DNA from: Paraburkholderia susongensis
GTDB taxonomy: Bacteria; Pseudomonadota; Gammaproteobacteria; Burkholderiales; Burkholderiaceae
Direction: 5' to 3'
NCBI RefSeq assembly: GCF_900177725.1
Contig: NZ_FXAT01000005.1
Location: forward strand, 545,829 to 609,828
DNA length: 64,000 bases
In this document: piece after piece, positions 26,275 to 35,653 of the stretch
Layout of the letters: each line of letters begins with the position of its first letter
Numbering within the stretch: the stretch's first letter is position 1
The notes under the pieces: model-generated
What the model was told of the DNA's origin: nothing
The model's input: only the letters and a program-made list of their open reading frames with translations
The model's database searches: none
Made by a program: the position numbers and the translations under genes

Positions 26275-26571
26275 TCAGATAGTCATGCTGCTCGCGTCGA
26301 TCCAGCGCACTGCCCAGTCGCGGGCATGTGCTATCGCGGCAGCTTCGTCGGAAAAACGCAGCTCGGTGGGAAAGAAACGGTTGGCGACCAGTTCGCCGTC
26401 GCTCGAGCGCGAAATCACCACATACGGTTGCCAGCTGCCGTCGCCCGCGCGCGCCGGTTCACAATTCAGCAGATAGCCGCGATGTGTGAATGCAGCATCG
26501 AAGTGCATGTGTTGCCCGCCCCTGACAGCCCCGGAATAGGTATTCAGTCGCGCGGCCATTTTGTTGTTCAT
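26275..26571 (-). CDS. Hypothetical 98-residue protein
   Basis: I do not recognise a family. The protein reads as a small globular domain (MHFDAAFTHRGYLLNCEPAR, then YVVISRSSDGELVANRFFP, then EAAAIAHARDWAVRWID) with no signal peptide. CGGAAA lies upstream of the ATG. The region just upstream on this strand (26620-26690) is AT-rich and can hold the promoter. Confidence 0.6.
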   Translation of the reverse strand: MNNKMAARLNTYSGAVRGGQHMHFDAAFTHRGYLLNCEPARAGDGSWQPYVVISRSSDGELVANRFFPTELRFSDEAAAIAHARDWAVRWIDASSMTI

Positions 26572-26851
26572 TATTTCCGACCACGGTGGAGCAGCCGGAG
26601 CATGTCGTCAATTTAGCCGCGCATCGCTCGTCGGAGTAAGATCATACTCTGTAGAAAATATGCGTCCATTAAAAAAAACGAAAAGAATCGCGAACGCAAT
26701 CGCCATCTAATCGCGCGGAGAAACGTCCGTCGCATGAGAGCACCTGGCATGCACAGGGCAAGTGCCGCGCGAGAGAAGTGTGAAAGAAGCGCCGTGTCAC
26801 CCGGAACGGCTTTTGCTGCCTTCAACCATGTCCTCTTCAGGAGAATGCACG

Positions 26852-27304
26852 ATGAACAGCGCGATCAGCAAGCCAGAAAACGCCGGCACGAAACCGGACG
26901 CGAGGAACCCGAAAACGACGGACCTGCACAACGACCGCACGCACGACAGCACCGTCGACACCGACGGCAAGAATCACGAAGCCGCGCGCATCGCGGGCTA
27001 CAGCGTGATCTCGCCCGACGAAATCACCACGAGCAATGCGACGCTCACCAACAGCGTGCCTGAAGCGCTCGACGGCATGGCCGGTTTCGACAGCCGGTCT
27101 GGCGGCAATCATCTGCTGCTCGCGCTCGAGCCGGGTTACGCCGTGATCGACCGGGGCATGATCGCGCCGCAAGCCGTCTATTCGGCCGACCATCAATACG
27201 ACGACCCGCGTCCGGTCGGGCGCCGTCAGGACCGCGGCCGCATCCATTACGCGCTCAATCATTTGCGGCCCGCGCGCGTAATCGAATTGCATCGGCTGAA
27301 ATAG
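26852..27304 (+). CDS. Hypothetical 150-residue protein
   Basis: I do not recognise this protein. The first 45 residues are polar and charged and probably disordered; the remainder (ARIAGYSVISPDEITTSNAT, then GGNHLLLALEPGYAVIDRGM) may be folded. A good AGGAG site 8 bp upstream fixes the start at 26852; the earlier in-frame ATG at 26762 lacks one. A similar-sized frame exists on the other strand but has no ribosome site. Confidence 0.6.
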   Translation: MNSAISKPENAGTKPDARNPKTTDLHNDRTHDSTVDTDGKNHEAARIAGYSVISPDEITTSNATLTNSVPEALDGMAGFDSRSGGNHLLLALEPGYAVIDRGMIAPQAVYSADHQYDDPRPVGRRQDRGRIHYALNHLRPARVIELHRLK

Positions 27305-27424
27305 GCGTGGGCCGCGCATTGCCGCATGCGGGTTCGCGTTTGAATTGCGGCGTTTATTCCCATTAATCAATCAATAAGAGAGCACGCACCGTTTCAATTC
27401 TGGTGCGTGCCTCGAGCAGCCGCC

Positions 27425-29185
27425 TCAGTGAATCTCCGGCTCGCCCGCCTGACCCTCGCCCGCGACGCCATCCACTGATGCCTGCGCCCCCCCGCGTTGC
27501 AGAAAATCGAAGTCGCAACCACGGTCCGCCTGCATCACGTGCGCCTGATGCAGCGCGCCGTAGCCGCGCGCAAAACGCGGCACCGGTTTGATCCATGCGG
27601 CCTTGCGGCGCGCAAGCTCCTCGTCCGATACGAGCATGTTGAGCTTGCGTTGCGGCACATCGAGTTCGATCAGATCGCCGCTTTGCACGAGCGCGAGCGG
27701 CCCGCCGACGAACGACTCAGGCGCCACATGCAGCACGCATGCGCCGTAGCTCGTGCCGCTCATGCGCGCATCGGAGATGCGCACCATGTCGCGCACGCCC
27801 TTTTGCAGCAGCTTGCGCGGAATCGGCAACTGGCCCCACTCGGGCATGCCCGTGGCGACCGGCCCTGCGTGCTGCAACACGATCACGCTGTTTTCGTCGA
27901 TGTCGAGCGCTTCGTCGTCGATGCGCGCCGCCATGTCGTTGTAGTCGCTGAACACGACCGCGCGGCCGGTATGCACGAGCAGCCGCGCCTCGGCCGCACC
28001 GGGTTTGATGACGGCGCCATCGGGCGCGAGATTGCCGCGCAGCACGGCGAGGCTGCTGTCCGGCAGCAGCGCGGCAGTGCGGCGGCGAATCACGTCGTCG
28101 TTGAAAATCCGCGCGCCTTCGAGGTTCTCGCCGAGCGTGCGGCCATTCACGGTTTTCTGCGAGCGGTCGATCAGTTCGCCGAGTTCCGCCAGCAACGCGC
28201 GCAAGCCGCCCGCATAGAAAAAGTCCTCCATCAGATACGCGCCGGTCGGCCGGATATTCGCGAGCACCGGCGTGCAGCGCGCGATCTCGTCGAAGCGATC
28301 GAGCGTCAACTCGATGCCCGCGCGCCGCGCCACCGCGATCATATGCACGACCGCATTGGTCGAGCCGGACAGCGCGAGGCAGGTGGTCACCGCGTTGTCG
28401 ACCGAACCGGCCGTGAGCAGGTCCGATGGCTTCAGGTCCTCCCACACCATCTCGACGATGCGCATGCCGGTGTGCACCGCCATCTGCGCGTGGCGCGAAT
28501 CGGGCGCCGGAATCGATGCGAAGCCGGGCAGCGTGAAGCCGAGCGCTTCGGCCGCGCTCGTCATCGTCGAGGCGGTGCCCATCGTCATGCAATGCCCCGG
28601 CGAGCGCGCGATGCCGCCTTCGATGCCCTGCCAGTCCTCCGGCGTGATCGTGCCCGCGCGCAGTTCGGCCCAGTACTTCCAGGAGTCCGAGCCGGAGCCG
28701 AGCGTCACGCCGTTCCAGTTGCCGCGCAGCATCGGACCGGCGGGTAGAAAGATCGCGGGCAAGTCCATCGAAATCGCGCCCATCAGCAGCGCGGGCGTGG
28801 TCTTGTCGCAGCCGCCCATGAGCACGACGCCATCGGCGGGATAGGAACGCAAAGTCTCCTCGGCTTCCATCGCGAGGAAGTTGCGGTACAGCATCGTGGT
28901 CGGCTTCTGGAACGGCTCGGAAAGCGTCTGCACCGGCAGCTCGACCGGAAAGCCGCCGGCCTGCCAGATGCCGCGCTTCACCTCCTCGACGCGCTGCCTG
29001 AAATGCGTATGGCACGCGTTGATCTCGCTCCATGTATTGAGAATCGCGATGACCGGCTTGCCCGCGTATTCGTCGCGGTTGTAGCCCATCTGCGCGGTGC
29101 GCGAGCGATGTCCGAACGAACGCAGATCGTTCGCGCCGTACCAGCGGTGGCTGCGCAATTCCTCGGGGGTCTTTCTCTTCGTCAA
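27425..29185 (-). CDS. IlvD/EDD-family sugar-acid dehydratase (probably L-arabinonate dehydratase)
   Basis: These Fe-S enzymes dehydrate aldonic acids to 2-keto-3-deoxy acids. The 586-residue protein has the cluster cysteines in NACHTHF (Cys58), GGCDKTTPA (Cys126) and SPGHCMTMGTASTM (Cys199). The N-terminus RSHRWYGANDLRSFGHRSR resembles L-arabinonate and related pentonate dehydratases more than IlvD. It starts with TTG at 29185, with GGAG 8 bp upstream. It is the last gene after a four-gene ABC importer, with a lactonase and a DHDPS-family enzyme upstream, giving a lactone to keto-acid route. The exact sugar acid is inferred. Confidence 0.85.
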   Translation of the reverse strand: MTKRKTPEELRSHRWYGANDLRSFGHRSRTAQMGYNRDEYAGKPVIAILNTWSEINACHTHFRQRVEEVKRGIWQAGGFPVELPVQTLSEPFQKPTTMLYRNFLAMEAEETLRSYPADGVVLMGGCDKTTPALLMGAISMDLPAIFLPAGPMLRGNWNGVTLGSGSDSWKYWAELRAGTITPEDWQGIEGGIARSPGHCMTMGTASTMTSAAEALGFTLPGFASIPAPDSRHAQMAVHTGMRIVEMVWEDLKPSDLLTAGSVDNAVTTCLALSGSTNAVVHMIAVARRAGIELTLDRFDEIARCTPVLANIRPTGAYLMEDFFYAGGLRALLAELGELIDRSQKTVNGRTLGENLEGARIFNDDVIRRRTAALLPDSSLAVLRGNLAPDGAVIKPGAAEARLLVHTGRAVVFSDYNDMAARIDDEALDIDENSVIVLQHAGPVATGMPEWGQLPIPRKLLQKGVRDMVRISDARMSGTSYGACVLHVAPESFVGGPLALVQSGDLIELDVPQRKLNMLVSDEELARRKAAWIKPVPRFARGYGALHQAHVMQADRGCDFDFLQRGGAQASVDGVAGEGQAGEPEIH

Positions 29186-29211
29186 CGTCTACTCCAGGAT
29201 TTCGTCATGCT

Positions 29212-30153
29212 TCAGTGCCTCTCTTCCTTCACGCGCGAGACGATCTGCGTGGGACTCACGAATTGCAGCGCGATCAGCACCCAGATCAGCGTGATCGCCA
29301 TATAGATCATCGCCATTGCGTCGATCGATTGCGGCGCGCGCACACCGGTTGAAAATACAGCGTAGTACAACGCGACCACGAGCGTTTGCGTCGCCGGTCC
29401 CGCTGTGAAAAACGTCAGCTCGAACATGCCGATCGTGCGCACGAGCACGAGCAAGCCGGCCGCCAGCATGCCGGGTACGAGCAGCGGCAGCAGCACGTAG
29501 CGGAAATAGCGGAACGTGTTCGCGCCGAAAATGCGCGCGGCCGCTTCGAGATTCGGATCGATCTGCTCGATGAACGGCGTCATCACGAGAATCACGAACG
29601 GCAATGCGGGCACGAGGTTCGCAAGAATCACGCCCCACAGCGTACCGGCGAGTCCGACCTTGTACATGACGGTCGCCATCGGAATGCCATAGGTGACGGG
29701 CGGCACCATCAGGGGCAACAGAAAGATCAGCATCGCGAGGCGCTTGCCCGGAAACTGCACGCGCGCAAGCGCATACGCGGCGGGCACGCCGAGCAGCACC
29801 GACAGCAGCACGACCGCGCCGACCACCTCGACGGTCACCCACAGTACGCTCGCAAGCTGGAAGTCGCTCCACGCCTGCGCATACCAGTGCAGCGTGAAGC
29901 CTTGCGGCAACGCGGTGCCGAACCAGCGCGTCGCGATCGAGTTGACCGCGACGGTCGCGATCAGCAGCACCACGTTGATGAGGAAGAATGCCATCAGGGT
30001 CCACACGAGCACCTGCCAGATGCGCCCCGCCACGCTCGCGCGCTGCCGCGCGTGGCTCACGGGCTCGCGCGCGCCGTCGCCCGGCTGTTGCGAAGCGGAC
30101 ACGGCCCCGGATGCGGACCATTCGGGCTGCGCCGCGCGGCGATCGGTCGTCAT
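29212..30153 (-). CDS. ABC transporter permease, second subunit (2-TM-subunit importer)
   Basis: The 313-residue inner-membrane protein has a long polar N-terminus (about 45 residues), then six helices and the EAA loop ARIFGANTFRYFRYVLLPLL that contacts the ATPase. It belongs to the PotC/CysW-like permease group. Its ATG overlaps the stop of the first permease (near 30153), so the pair is coupled. The transporter probably imports the sugar acid or lactone degraded by the flanking enzymes. Confidence 0.88.
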   Translation of the reverse strand: MTTDRRAAQPEWSASGAVSASQQPGDGAREPVSHARQRASVAGRIWQVLVWTLMAFFLINVVLLIATVAVNSIATRWFGTALPQGFTLHWYAQAWSDFQLASVLWVTVEVVGAVVLLSVLLGVPAAYALARVQFPGKRLAMLIFLLPLMVPPVTYGIPMATVMYKVGLAGTLWGVILANLVPALPFVILVMTPFIEQIDPNLEAAARIFGANTFRYFRYVLLPLLVPGMLAAGLLVLVRTIGMFELTFFTAGPATQTLVVALYYAVFSTGVRAPQSIDAMAMIYMAITLIWVLIALQFVSPTQIVSRVKEERH

Positions 30154-31031
30154 CAGCCTTTGCCTCCGGTTACGGGGCCGCGGTAGAACCAGCGGCGCGC
30201 GCCGAGCAGCGCGGCAACCACGAGCAACTGCACGAAGCCCATCACCATCGCAATCGCCGAGGCCAGCGAATAGTCGTAGCTTTCGAACGCGGCTTCGGCG
30301 GCCGCAATCGACATCACGCGTGTCGGTCCCGCGGGCGCGCCGAGCAGCACCGCCGACGGAAACACCGAGAACGCCTGCACGAAGGACAGACACGCGGCCA
30401 TCGTCAGACCCGGCATGAGCAGCGGCAGATAGATGCGGCGAAACTGCTGCCACGGACTCGCGCCGAGCGTCGCGGCCGCGCTCGCGAGCGTCGGGTCGAT
30501 ACCGGTCACGTACGAGAGCGTGAGCAGAAACGCGAACGGAAAGCCCGACACGATCAGCGAGAGCAGCACGCCCGTGAAGTTGTGCGTGAGGCGCACTTCC
30601 TGCGTGTACAGATGCAGCGCCTGCAAGGCCTGCGGCAGCCAGCCGTGCGGCCCGAAGTACGTGAGCATGCCGTCGGCGATCAGCACGGTGCCGAGTGTCA
30701 CGGGAATCACGAGCAGCGTCGTGACGATCTTCTGATAGCGCGAATAGCGGCGCAGCGCAAACGCGACCGGCACCGACACGCCGACGTTGATGAGCGTGGC
30801 CGGCACCGCGAGCTTGAGCGTGACGAAGATCGTCGGCCACATCGACGTGTCGGTGAAGAACGTCAGATAGTTGGCCCAAAGACCGCCGCCGTTCATCGGC
30901 TGGAACGACAGCACAAGACCGTAGGCGAACGGATAGATGAAGAGCGCGACGATGAAGAGCAGCGCGGGCGCGACGAGCCATGCCTTCGCATCGCGCGGAG
31001 CAAGCGGCGGCGATAGTGTGGGCGTGTTCAT
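30153..31031 (-). CDS. ABC transporter permease, first subunit
   Basis: The 292-residue protein has six hydrophobic segments and the EAA loop AAATLGASPWQQFRRIYLPL. It is of the PotB/CysU-like type. Its start overlaps the ATPase stop (31028-31031) and its stop overlaps the next permease, so ATPase and both permeases are translated as a unit. Confidence 0.88.
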   Translation of the reverse strand: MNTPTLSPPLAPRDAKAWLVAPALLFIVALFIYPFAYGLVLSFQPMNGGGLWANYLTFFTDTSMWPTIFVTLKLAVPATLINVGVSVPVAFALRRYSRYQKIVTTLLVIPVTLGTVLIADGMLTYFGPHGWLPQALQALHLYTQEVRLTHNFTGVLLSLIVSGFPFAFLLTLSYVTGIDPTLASAAATLGASPWQQFRRIYLPLLMPGLTMAACLSFVQAFSVFPSAVLLGAPAGPTRVMSIAAAEAAFESYDYSLASAIAMVMGFVQLLVVAALLGARRWFYRGPVTGGKG

Positions 31032-32113
31032 GCGGCCTCGGCCTCCGCGTCATAGACGAGCACGCACGACGGCCGCACGCGCAACGCGATGCGCTCGCCT
31101 TGTGCGAATTCGCCGGTGACGCGCGCCCAGACGTCGCCGAATGCGGTCTTCACGCGCAGCAGCGAATCGTGGCCGCCGTATTCGACCTCGCTCACGAGCG
31201 CGTCGAACGCGTTGTCCGCGCCCGGCGCGGCGCGCTCCATGTCCTCGGGGCGCAGCGCGACGGCGACGCGTTTGCCGTCGAATGCGGCCATCGGCGTGCC
31301 GACGAGACGCACGCCGTTCGCGCTCACGCTCACGCCATCGCCCTGCGTGCCCTCGAGCGTGAACGCGGCGACATTGCGATAGCCCATGAAACGCGCGACA
31401 TGCAGATTGTGCGGCCGCGTATAGACCTCTTTCGGCGTCGCGACCTGCTGCACGACGCCCTCTTTCATCACGACGATGCGGTCCGCCATCGACAGCGCTT
31501 CGTCCTGGTCGTGCGTCACATAGAGCGTCGCGCGTTCGAGCTGCGTATGAATGCGGCGAATCTCCGCGCGCATTTCGATGCGCAGCTTCGTGTCGAGATT
31601 CGATAGCGGTTCGTCCATCAGGATCAGCGGCGGCTCGATCACGATGGCGCGCGCAATCGCGACGCGCTGCTGTTGTCCGCCGGAGAGCTGACCGGGCAGC
31701 TTGTGTTCATGGCCGACCAGTTGCACGAGCTGCAACGCGTCGCGCGCGCGGCGCATGATTTCGCTCTTGCCGACGCCGCGCATCTTCAGTCCGAAGCCGA
31801 CGTTGTCGAGCACGCTCATATGCGGAAACAGCGCGTAGTTCTGGAACACCATGCCGAAGCCGCGTTTTTCCGGCGGCAGCACGTCGATGCGCCGCTCGTC
31901 GAGCCAGATGCCGCCGCCAGTGAGCGGCTGCAAGCCGGCGATGCAGTTGAGCGCCGTCGACTTGCCGCAGCCCGATGGCCCCAGCAACGCGATGAACTCG
32001 CCGCGCCTGATCGTCAGATCGAGCCCTTGCAGCGCCGCGATCGCGTGGCCTTGCGCGTTCGTGAAACTGCGGCTCACCGAATCGAGCCGCAACTGCTCAA
32101 AGTGATGCTTCAT
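31028..32113 (-). CDS. ABC transporter ATP-binding protein, PotA/UgpC type
   Basis: The 361-residue ATPase has Walker A GPSGCGKST, Q-loop FQNYALFPHM, signature LSGGQQQR, Walker B LILMDEPLSNLD and the switch THDQDEA, then a TOBE regulatory domain (from about residue 240). It powers the permease pair that follows. It is 68 bp downstream of the binding-protein gene. Confidence 0.92.
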   Translation of the reverse strand: MKHHFEQLRLDSVSRSFTNAQGHAIAALQGLDLTIRRGEFIALLGPSGCGKSTALNCIAGLQPLTGGGIWLDERRIDVLPPEKRGFGMVFQNYALFPHMSVLDNVGFGLKMRGVGKSEIMRRARDALQLVQLVGHEHKLPGQLSGGQQQRVAIARAIVIEPPLILMDEPLSNLDTKLRIEMRAEIRRIHTQLERATLYVTHDQDEALSMADRIVVMKEGVVQQVATPKEVYTRPHNLHVARFMGYRNVAAFTLEGTQGDGVSVSANGVRLVGTPMAAFDGKRVAVALRPEDMERAAPGADNAFDALVSEVEYGGHDSLLRVKTAFGDVWARVTGEFAQGERIALRVRPSCVLVYDAEAEAA

Positions 32114-32181
32114 GGTGGTTTCCTGGTCCGCGTGGCGCTGCGGATGCCGTAGGCCCAGCGGTTACGGCGCATGGGCTCACC

Positions 32182-33351
32182 CTAGCGAGTCTTCTGCGCG
32201 CCGACGTCGCTATCCCACTTCTTGAAGGCCGCAACCATCGCCGCCGCACTGAGCGGCAACACATGCGGATGATCGGTCAGCATTTTCGCGTATTCGGGGC
32301 GGCCGTACTTGCGCAGCACTTCCTGGCTATGCGCGGGCGCCTGCTCGACGGTGACGCCCTTGATCGCCGGGCCCGGATAGAAATAACCGTCGTCGTAGGT
32401 CATGGCCTGCTGCGCGGGCTCCAGCATGAAGTTCATCATCTTGTAGAGCACGTCGAGCTTTTCCTTCGGCACGCCCTTCGGAATCACCATGTAGTGCGCG
32501 TCGTTGACCCACGTCATGTTGTCGAACGGCTGCACGCGGAATTCGGCCGGCACGATGCCGAGCGCGCGCGGGTTGATGTCCCAACCGGTCACCGTGACGG
32601 TCATGTCGCGCGTGCCCTCGCCGAGTTCCTTCATCACCGCCGAGGTGCCGCCCGGATAATAAGGAATGCAATCGTTTAGCTGCCTGAGGAACGCCCACGT
32701 CTTGTCCCAGCCATGAATCGGGTCCTGCGGGTCCTTGTCGCCGAGCACGTAGGGCAAGCCCATCAGGAACGTGCGGCCAGGGCCCGAGTTCGCCGGCCGC
32801 GCGTAGATCAGCTTGTCGGGATGCGCCTTGCACCATTGCAGCAATTGCTCGGGTGTCTTCGGCGGATCGCTGACCTTGGCCGGGTTGTATTCGAGCAGCG
32901 GACCGGCCGGCATATACGCGACTTCGAGCCCGTAGCCTTGCGCGAGATCCTGCATCTTGCGCGGACCCGGCGCGTATTTGTCGAGCACGCCCGGGAATTG
33001 CGCCGCGTTGTCGGGCAAGAGCTTGATCCACAGATTCTGTTCGATGCCGGCCGCGAGCGCGTCGGTGCCGGTCAGCACGAGATCGATGTCGGAGCGGCCC
33101 GCGGCCTGCATCGCCTTGATCTTGCCGGGCAGTTGCGGCGCGGGCGCGTTCGTGAAGGTGATGTTCGCGACGAGGTTCGGATACTTCGCCTTGAACGCCT
33201 CGAAGCCTTTTTGCGTGAGTTGGAGGTCGCCCGCGACATCGACGATATTGATCGTGACCGGATCGGCCGCGCGCGCGGCGGGAGTGAAAATGGCGCCCGC
33301 TGCGAGACATGCGGATACCAGCTTGAGCGACAACCTGTGCGAAACAGTCAT
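32182..33351 (-). CDS. ABC transporter extracellular solute-binding protein
   Basis: The 389-residue protein has a signal peptide ending in PAARA (cut before ADPVT) and the overall pattern of family 1 solute-binding proteins (NIVDVAGDLQLTQKGFEAFK, PNLVANITFTNAPAP, MTVTVTGWDINP). It binds the substrate in the periplasm and delivers it to the permeases. A GAGGAG site sits before the ATG at 33351; a longer frame upstream is not coding. It is the first gene of the importer unit. Confidence 0.9.
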   Translation of the reverse strand: MTVSHRLSLKLVSACLAAGAIFTPAARAADPVTINIVDVAGDLQLTQKGFEAFKAKYPNLVANITFTNAPAPQLPGKIKAMQAAGRSDIDLVLTGTDALAAGIEQNLWIKLLPDNAAQFPGVLDKYAPGPRKMQDLAQGYGLEVAYMPAGPLLEYNPAKVSDPPKTPEQLLQWCKAHPDKLIYARPANSGPGRTFLMGLPYVLGDKDPQDPIHGWDKTWAFLRQLNDCIPYYPGGTSAVMKELGEGTRDMTVTVTGWDINPRALGIVPAEFRVQPFDNMTWVNDAHYMVIPKGVPKEKLDVLYKMMNFMLEPAQQAMTYDDGYFYPGPAIKGVTVEQAPAHSQEVLRKYGRPEYAKMLTDHPHVLPLSAAAMVAAFKKWDSDVGAQKTR

Positions 33352-33704
33352 TGCGTCTCCTCGCTTCTTGGTATGGAAGCCCGCCGGTCGATACGCTGCG
33401 GGCGTTGTCTTTCTACCAATGGAACATAGCGAAGCGCAACAGCCGATGTCAAGCAAATAGTCGCGGCGTCGCGCGGCGTGCGAAAGCGGCCGCTTTTGCG
33501 GGAAATCCTTGTCGCTGAACGGTTTGCGCGCTGCATCCAGGGGCAAACCCGAGCGGGCGAAGAAGCCGCAACAAACGTTGTCAGGCAAGCGGATGACTGG
33601 CGTGGCTGGGGTGGCTGGGGGGTGGCTGTGTGTGGGGCGCGCGCTGTTGCCGCCGTTGGCGCCTCTACACAGCGACGAGTCTATCGCCCGCCCGGCACTC
33701 GCAA
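33352..33704 (-). other. Promoter-sized gap before the ABC importer genes
   Basis: No gene is seen in these 353 bp between the lactonase stop and the binding-protein start. The stretch 33601-33640 has several G runs (four, six and four Gs) and could fold as a quadruplex; no clear operator or terminator is seen. The importer may have its own promoter here or be read from the upstream lactonase pair. Confidence 0.35.
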
Positions 33705-34661
33705 TCAACCACCGCGTACACCCTGCGTGTTCACGTACAGCGCGTACAGCCCATGGCTCGCCGCCATGAACAGCCGGTTGCGATGCCGTCCGCCGAAGCA
33801 CACGTTCGCGCAGCGCTCCGGCAACGCGATGTGGCCGAGCAACTCCCCTTGCGCGGTGAAAACGCGCACGCCGTCGAGTTCGTCGGTGCCCATGCCCCAG
33901 CCGCACCACAGGTTGCCGTGCAGGTCGACGCGAAAACCATCGGGCGTGCCCGGACCCGCGTCGATCAGCACGCGATTGTTCGAGAGAGTCGCGCCCTTGC
34001 CCTTACCATTGCCGTCCGCATCGACATCGAATACGCGAATCTTGCGCGGCTCGCCACGCGATTCGACGACGTACAGCAGCGACTCGTCCGGCGAAAACGC
34101 GAGGCCGTTGGGGCCGAGCACGTCGTCGGCGACGACCGCTACTTCGCCCGACTGGCCGTCGATCCGATACACGCACGCAGGCAACTCCGGCTCCTGCTTT
34201 TCGCCTTCGTAGAAGCTGTCGATGCCGAAGGTCGGATCGGTGAACCAGATCGAGCCGTCCGATTTCACGACCACGTCGTTCGGCGAATTGAAGCGCTTGC
34301 CCTGATAGCGATCGGCGAGCACGGTGATCGAGCCATCGTATTCGGTGCGCGTCACGCGGCGCGTCAGGTGCTCGCAACTGACGAGGCGCCCCTCGCGGTC
34401 GCGCGTATGTCCGTTCGCGTTGTTCGACGATTGCCGGAATGTGCTGACGGCGCCGGTCGTTTCGTCCCAGCGCAGGATGCGGTCGTTCGGAATGTCGCTC
34501 CACAGCAGATAGCGGCCGTCGCCGAACCACACCGGCCCCTCCGACCAGCGCGCGCCTTGATACAGGCACTCGACCGATGCCGACGCGAGAATCAGCGACT
34601 TGAAGCGCGGGTCGAACACACGGATGGAAGGATCGGGATAGCGTCGGCTGTGGTCGGTCAT
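33705..34661 (-). CDS. SMP-30/gluconolactonase family lactonase
   Basis: SMP-30 enzymes open sugar lactones to free aldonic acids using a divalent metal. The 318-residue beta-propeller has the metal-site blocks WSEGPVWF, KRFNSPNDVVVKSDGSIWFT and GPNGLAFSPDESLLYV. Its ATG overlaps the stop of the DHDPS-family gene (34658-34661), so the two are coupled. It would supply the acid for the dehydratase at 27425. Confidence 0.92.
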   Translation of the reverse strand: MTDHSRRYPDPSIRVFDPRFKSLILASASVECLYQGARWSEGPVWFGDGRYLLWSDIPNDRILRWDETTGAVSTFRQSSNNANGHTRDREGRLVSCEHLTRRVTRTEYDGSITVLADRYQGKRFNSPNDVVVKSDGSIWFTDPTFGIDSFYEGEKQEPELPACVYRIDGQSGEVAVVADDVLGPNGLAFSPDESLLYVVESRGEPRKIRVFDVDADGNGKGKGATLSNNRVLIDAGPGTPDGFRVDLHGNLWCGWGMGTDELDGVRVFTAQGELLGHIALPERCANVCFGGRHRNRLFMAASHGLYALYVNTQGVRGG

Positions 34662-35653
34662 GCTCGTTCCTGAGTGTGAGAGGGAGTCGGGTGGATTAGC
34701 GCGAATTCGCGCTCGAGCGCGAGCAGCGTTTGCGCGGCCTGCGCGATCTTCGCATGATGCTCGGCCGGTGTCGGACTGAGCAGCGGCAGAAGCGGCCCCA
34801 TGCGGGCGATGCCTGAAAACGTGACCGCGTCGTGCAGCACGCGGATCAGCGAAATTTCGTCGCGCAGCGTTTCGAGCGGCAGGAACGCGTCGTACAGACG
34901 TTGCGCGGTGTCGCTGCCGTTGCTTTGGCCGTTGCTTTGGCCGTTGCTTCGGCTGCTGCGCGCCGCGTGCAGCAGCGCCATCACCATGCGCGGCGCGATG
35001 CAGCCGGAGCCGGTGGTCCATGCGGCAAGGCCGAATTCGCGCAGATGCACGAGCGCGGGCCGCTCGCCCATGCCAGAGACGACCTTCGCGGCCGGTACGC
35101 TCTGCAGCAACCGGCGCAGATACGGATCGTGCGCCGGATCGTCACGCACGATCGCGTATTTGACGGCGATCAGCGTACCGCGCTCGATGAGCCGCGCGAG
35201 CGCGTCGACATCCACGTAGTTTTCGCTCTTGAGGTACACCGTGAGCGGCATGCCCGCCGTGTCCGCAATCCGCGCGAGCCCCGCCTCGACGCCCGCGGAG
35301 GTCGTGAAGCCGCCGAGCGGCAGCACCATTGCGGTCCGGTAACGCGTTTGCGCGAGGATGCGCGCCTGATCGAGCATCTTGCCGTAATCGGGGCCGATCG
35401 CCGGGATCACGCGCGTGGCGGGACTCGCGGCGTCGGCGAGCAGGTCTAGCAGTTCACGGTATTCGCTGACCGCGGTGTGATAGAGGTTCGCGTTACCGCC
35501 GTACAGCAACGTGCGCACGCCGCCGCCCTCGATATGGCGGATCAGCGCGAGATTCTGCCCGGGGTCGAGCGCGTAGTCGGCACGGCGCGCGAGCGGCGGC
35601 ACGGCCATCACCGAGGCCGCGAACTCGCCGTCATGGAGCGGAGATTCGTTCAT
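34658..35653 (-). CDS. DHDPS/NAL-family aldolase or dehydratase
   Basis: The 331-residue TIM-barrel protein belongs to the dihydrodipicolinate synthase/N-acetylneuraminate lyase family, with the likely Schiff-base lysine in TLIAVKYAIV. In sugar-acid loci such enzymes split or dehydrate 2-keto-3-deoxy acids, for example L-2-keto-3-deoxyarabinonate dehydratase. A tandem SNGQ repeat interrupts a loop about two-thirds along. It is the first gene of the leftward locus and is coupled to the lactonase. An operator-like TTGTATGACAA lies 143 bp upstream of its start. Confidence 0.85.
   Translation of the reverse strand: MNESPLHDGEFAASVMAVPPLARRADYALDPGQNLALIRHIEGGGVRTLLYGGNANLYHTAVSEYRELLDLLADAASPATRVIPAIGPDYGKMLDQARILAQTRYRTAMVLPLGGFTTSAGVEAGLARIADTAGMPLTVYLKSENYVDVDALARLIERGTLIAVKYAIVRDDPAHDPYLRRLLQSVPAAKVVSGMGERPALVHLREFGLAAWTTGSGCIAPRMVMALLHAARSSRSNGQSNGQSNGSDTAQRLYDAFLPLETLRDEISLIRVLHDAVTFSGIARMGPLLPLLSPTPAEHHAKIAQAAQTLLALEREFALIHPTPSHTQERA
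34916..34949. repeat. In-frame 12-bp tandem repeat in the DHDPS-family gene
   Basis: The unit GCCGTTGCTTTG is present twice with a third partial copy. On the coding strand it encodes (S)NGQ-type repeats. Twelve base pairs keep the frame, so gain or loss of units would change a loop without breaking the protein. Confidence 0.85.

Noticed and set aside
33601..33640. G-rich run that might form a quadruplex or be a regulatory repeat
   Set aside because: Only three tracts, irregular spacing, and high local GC; I see no reason to give it a function beyond noting it in the gap.
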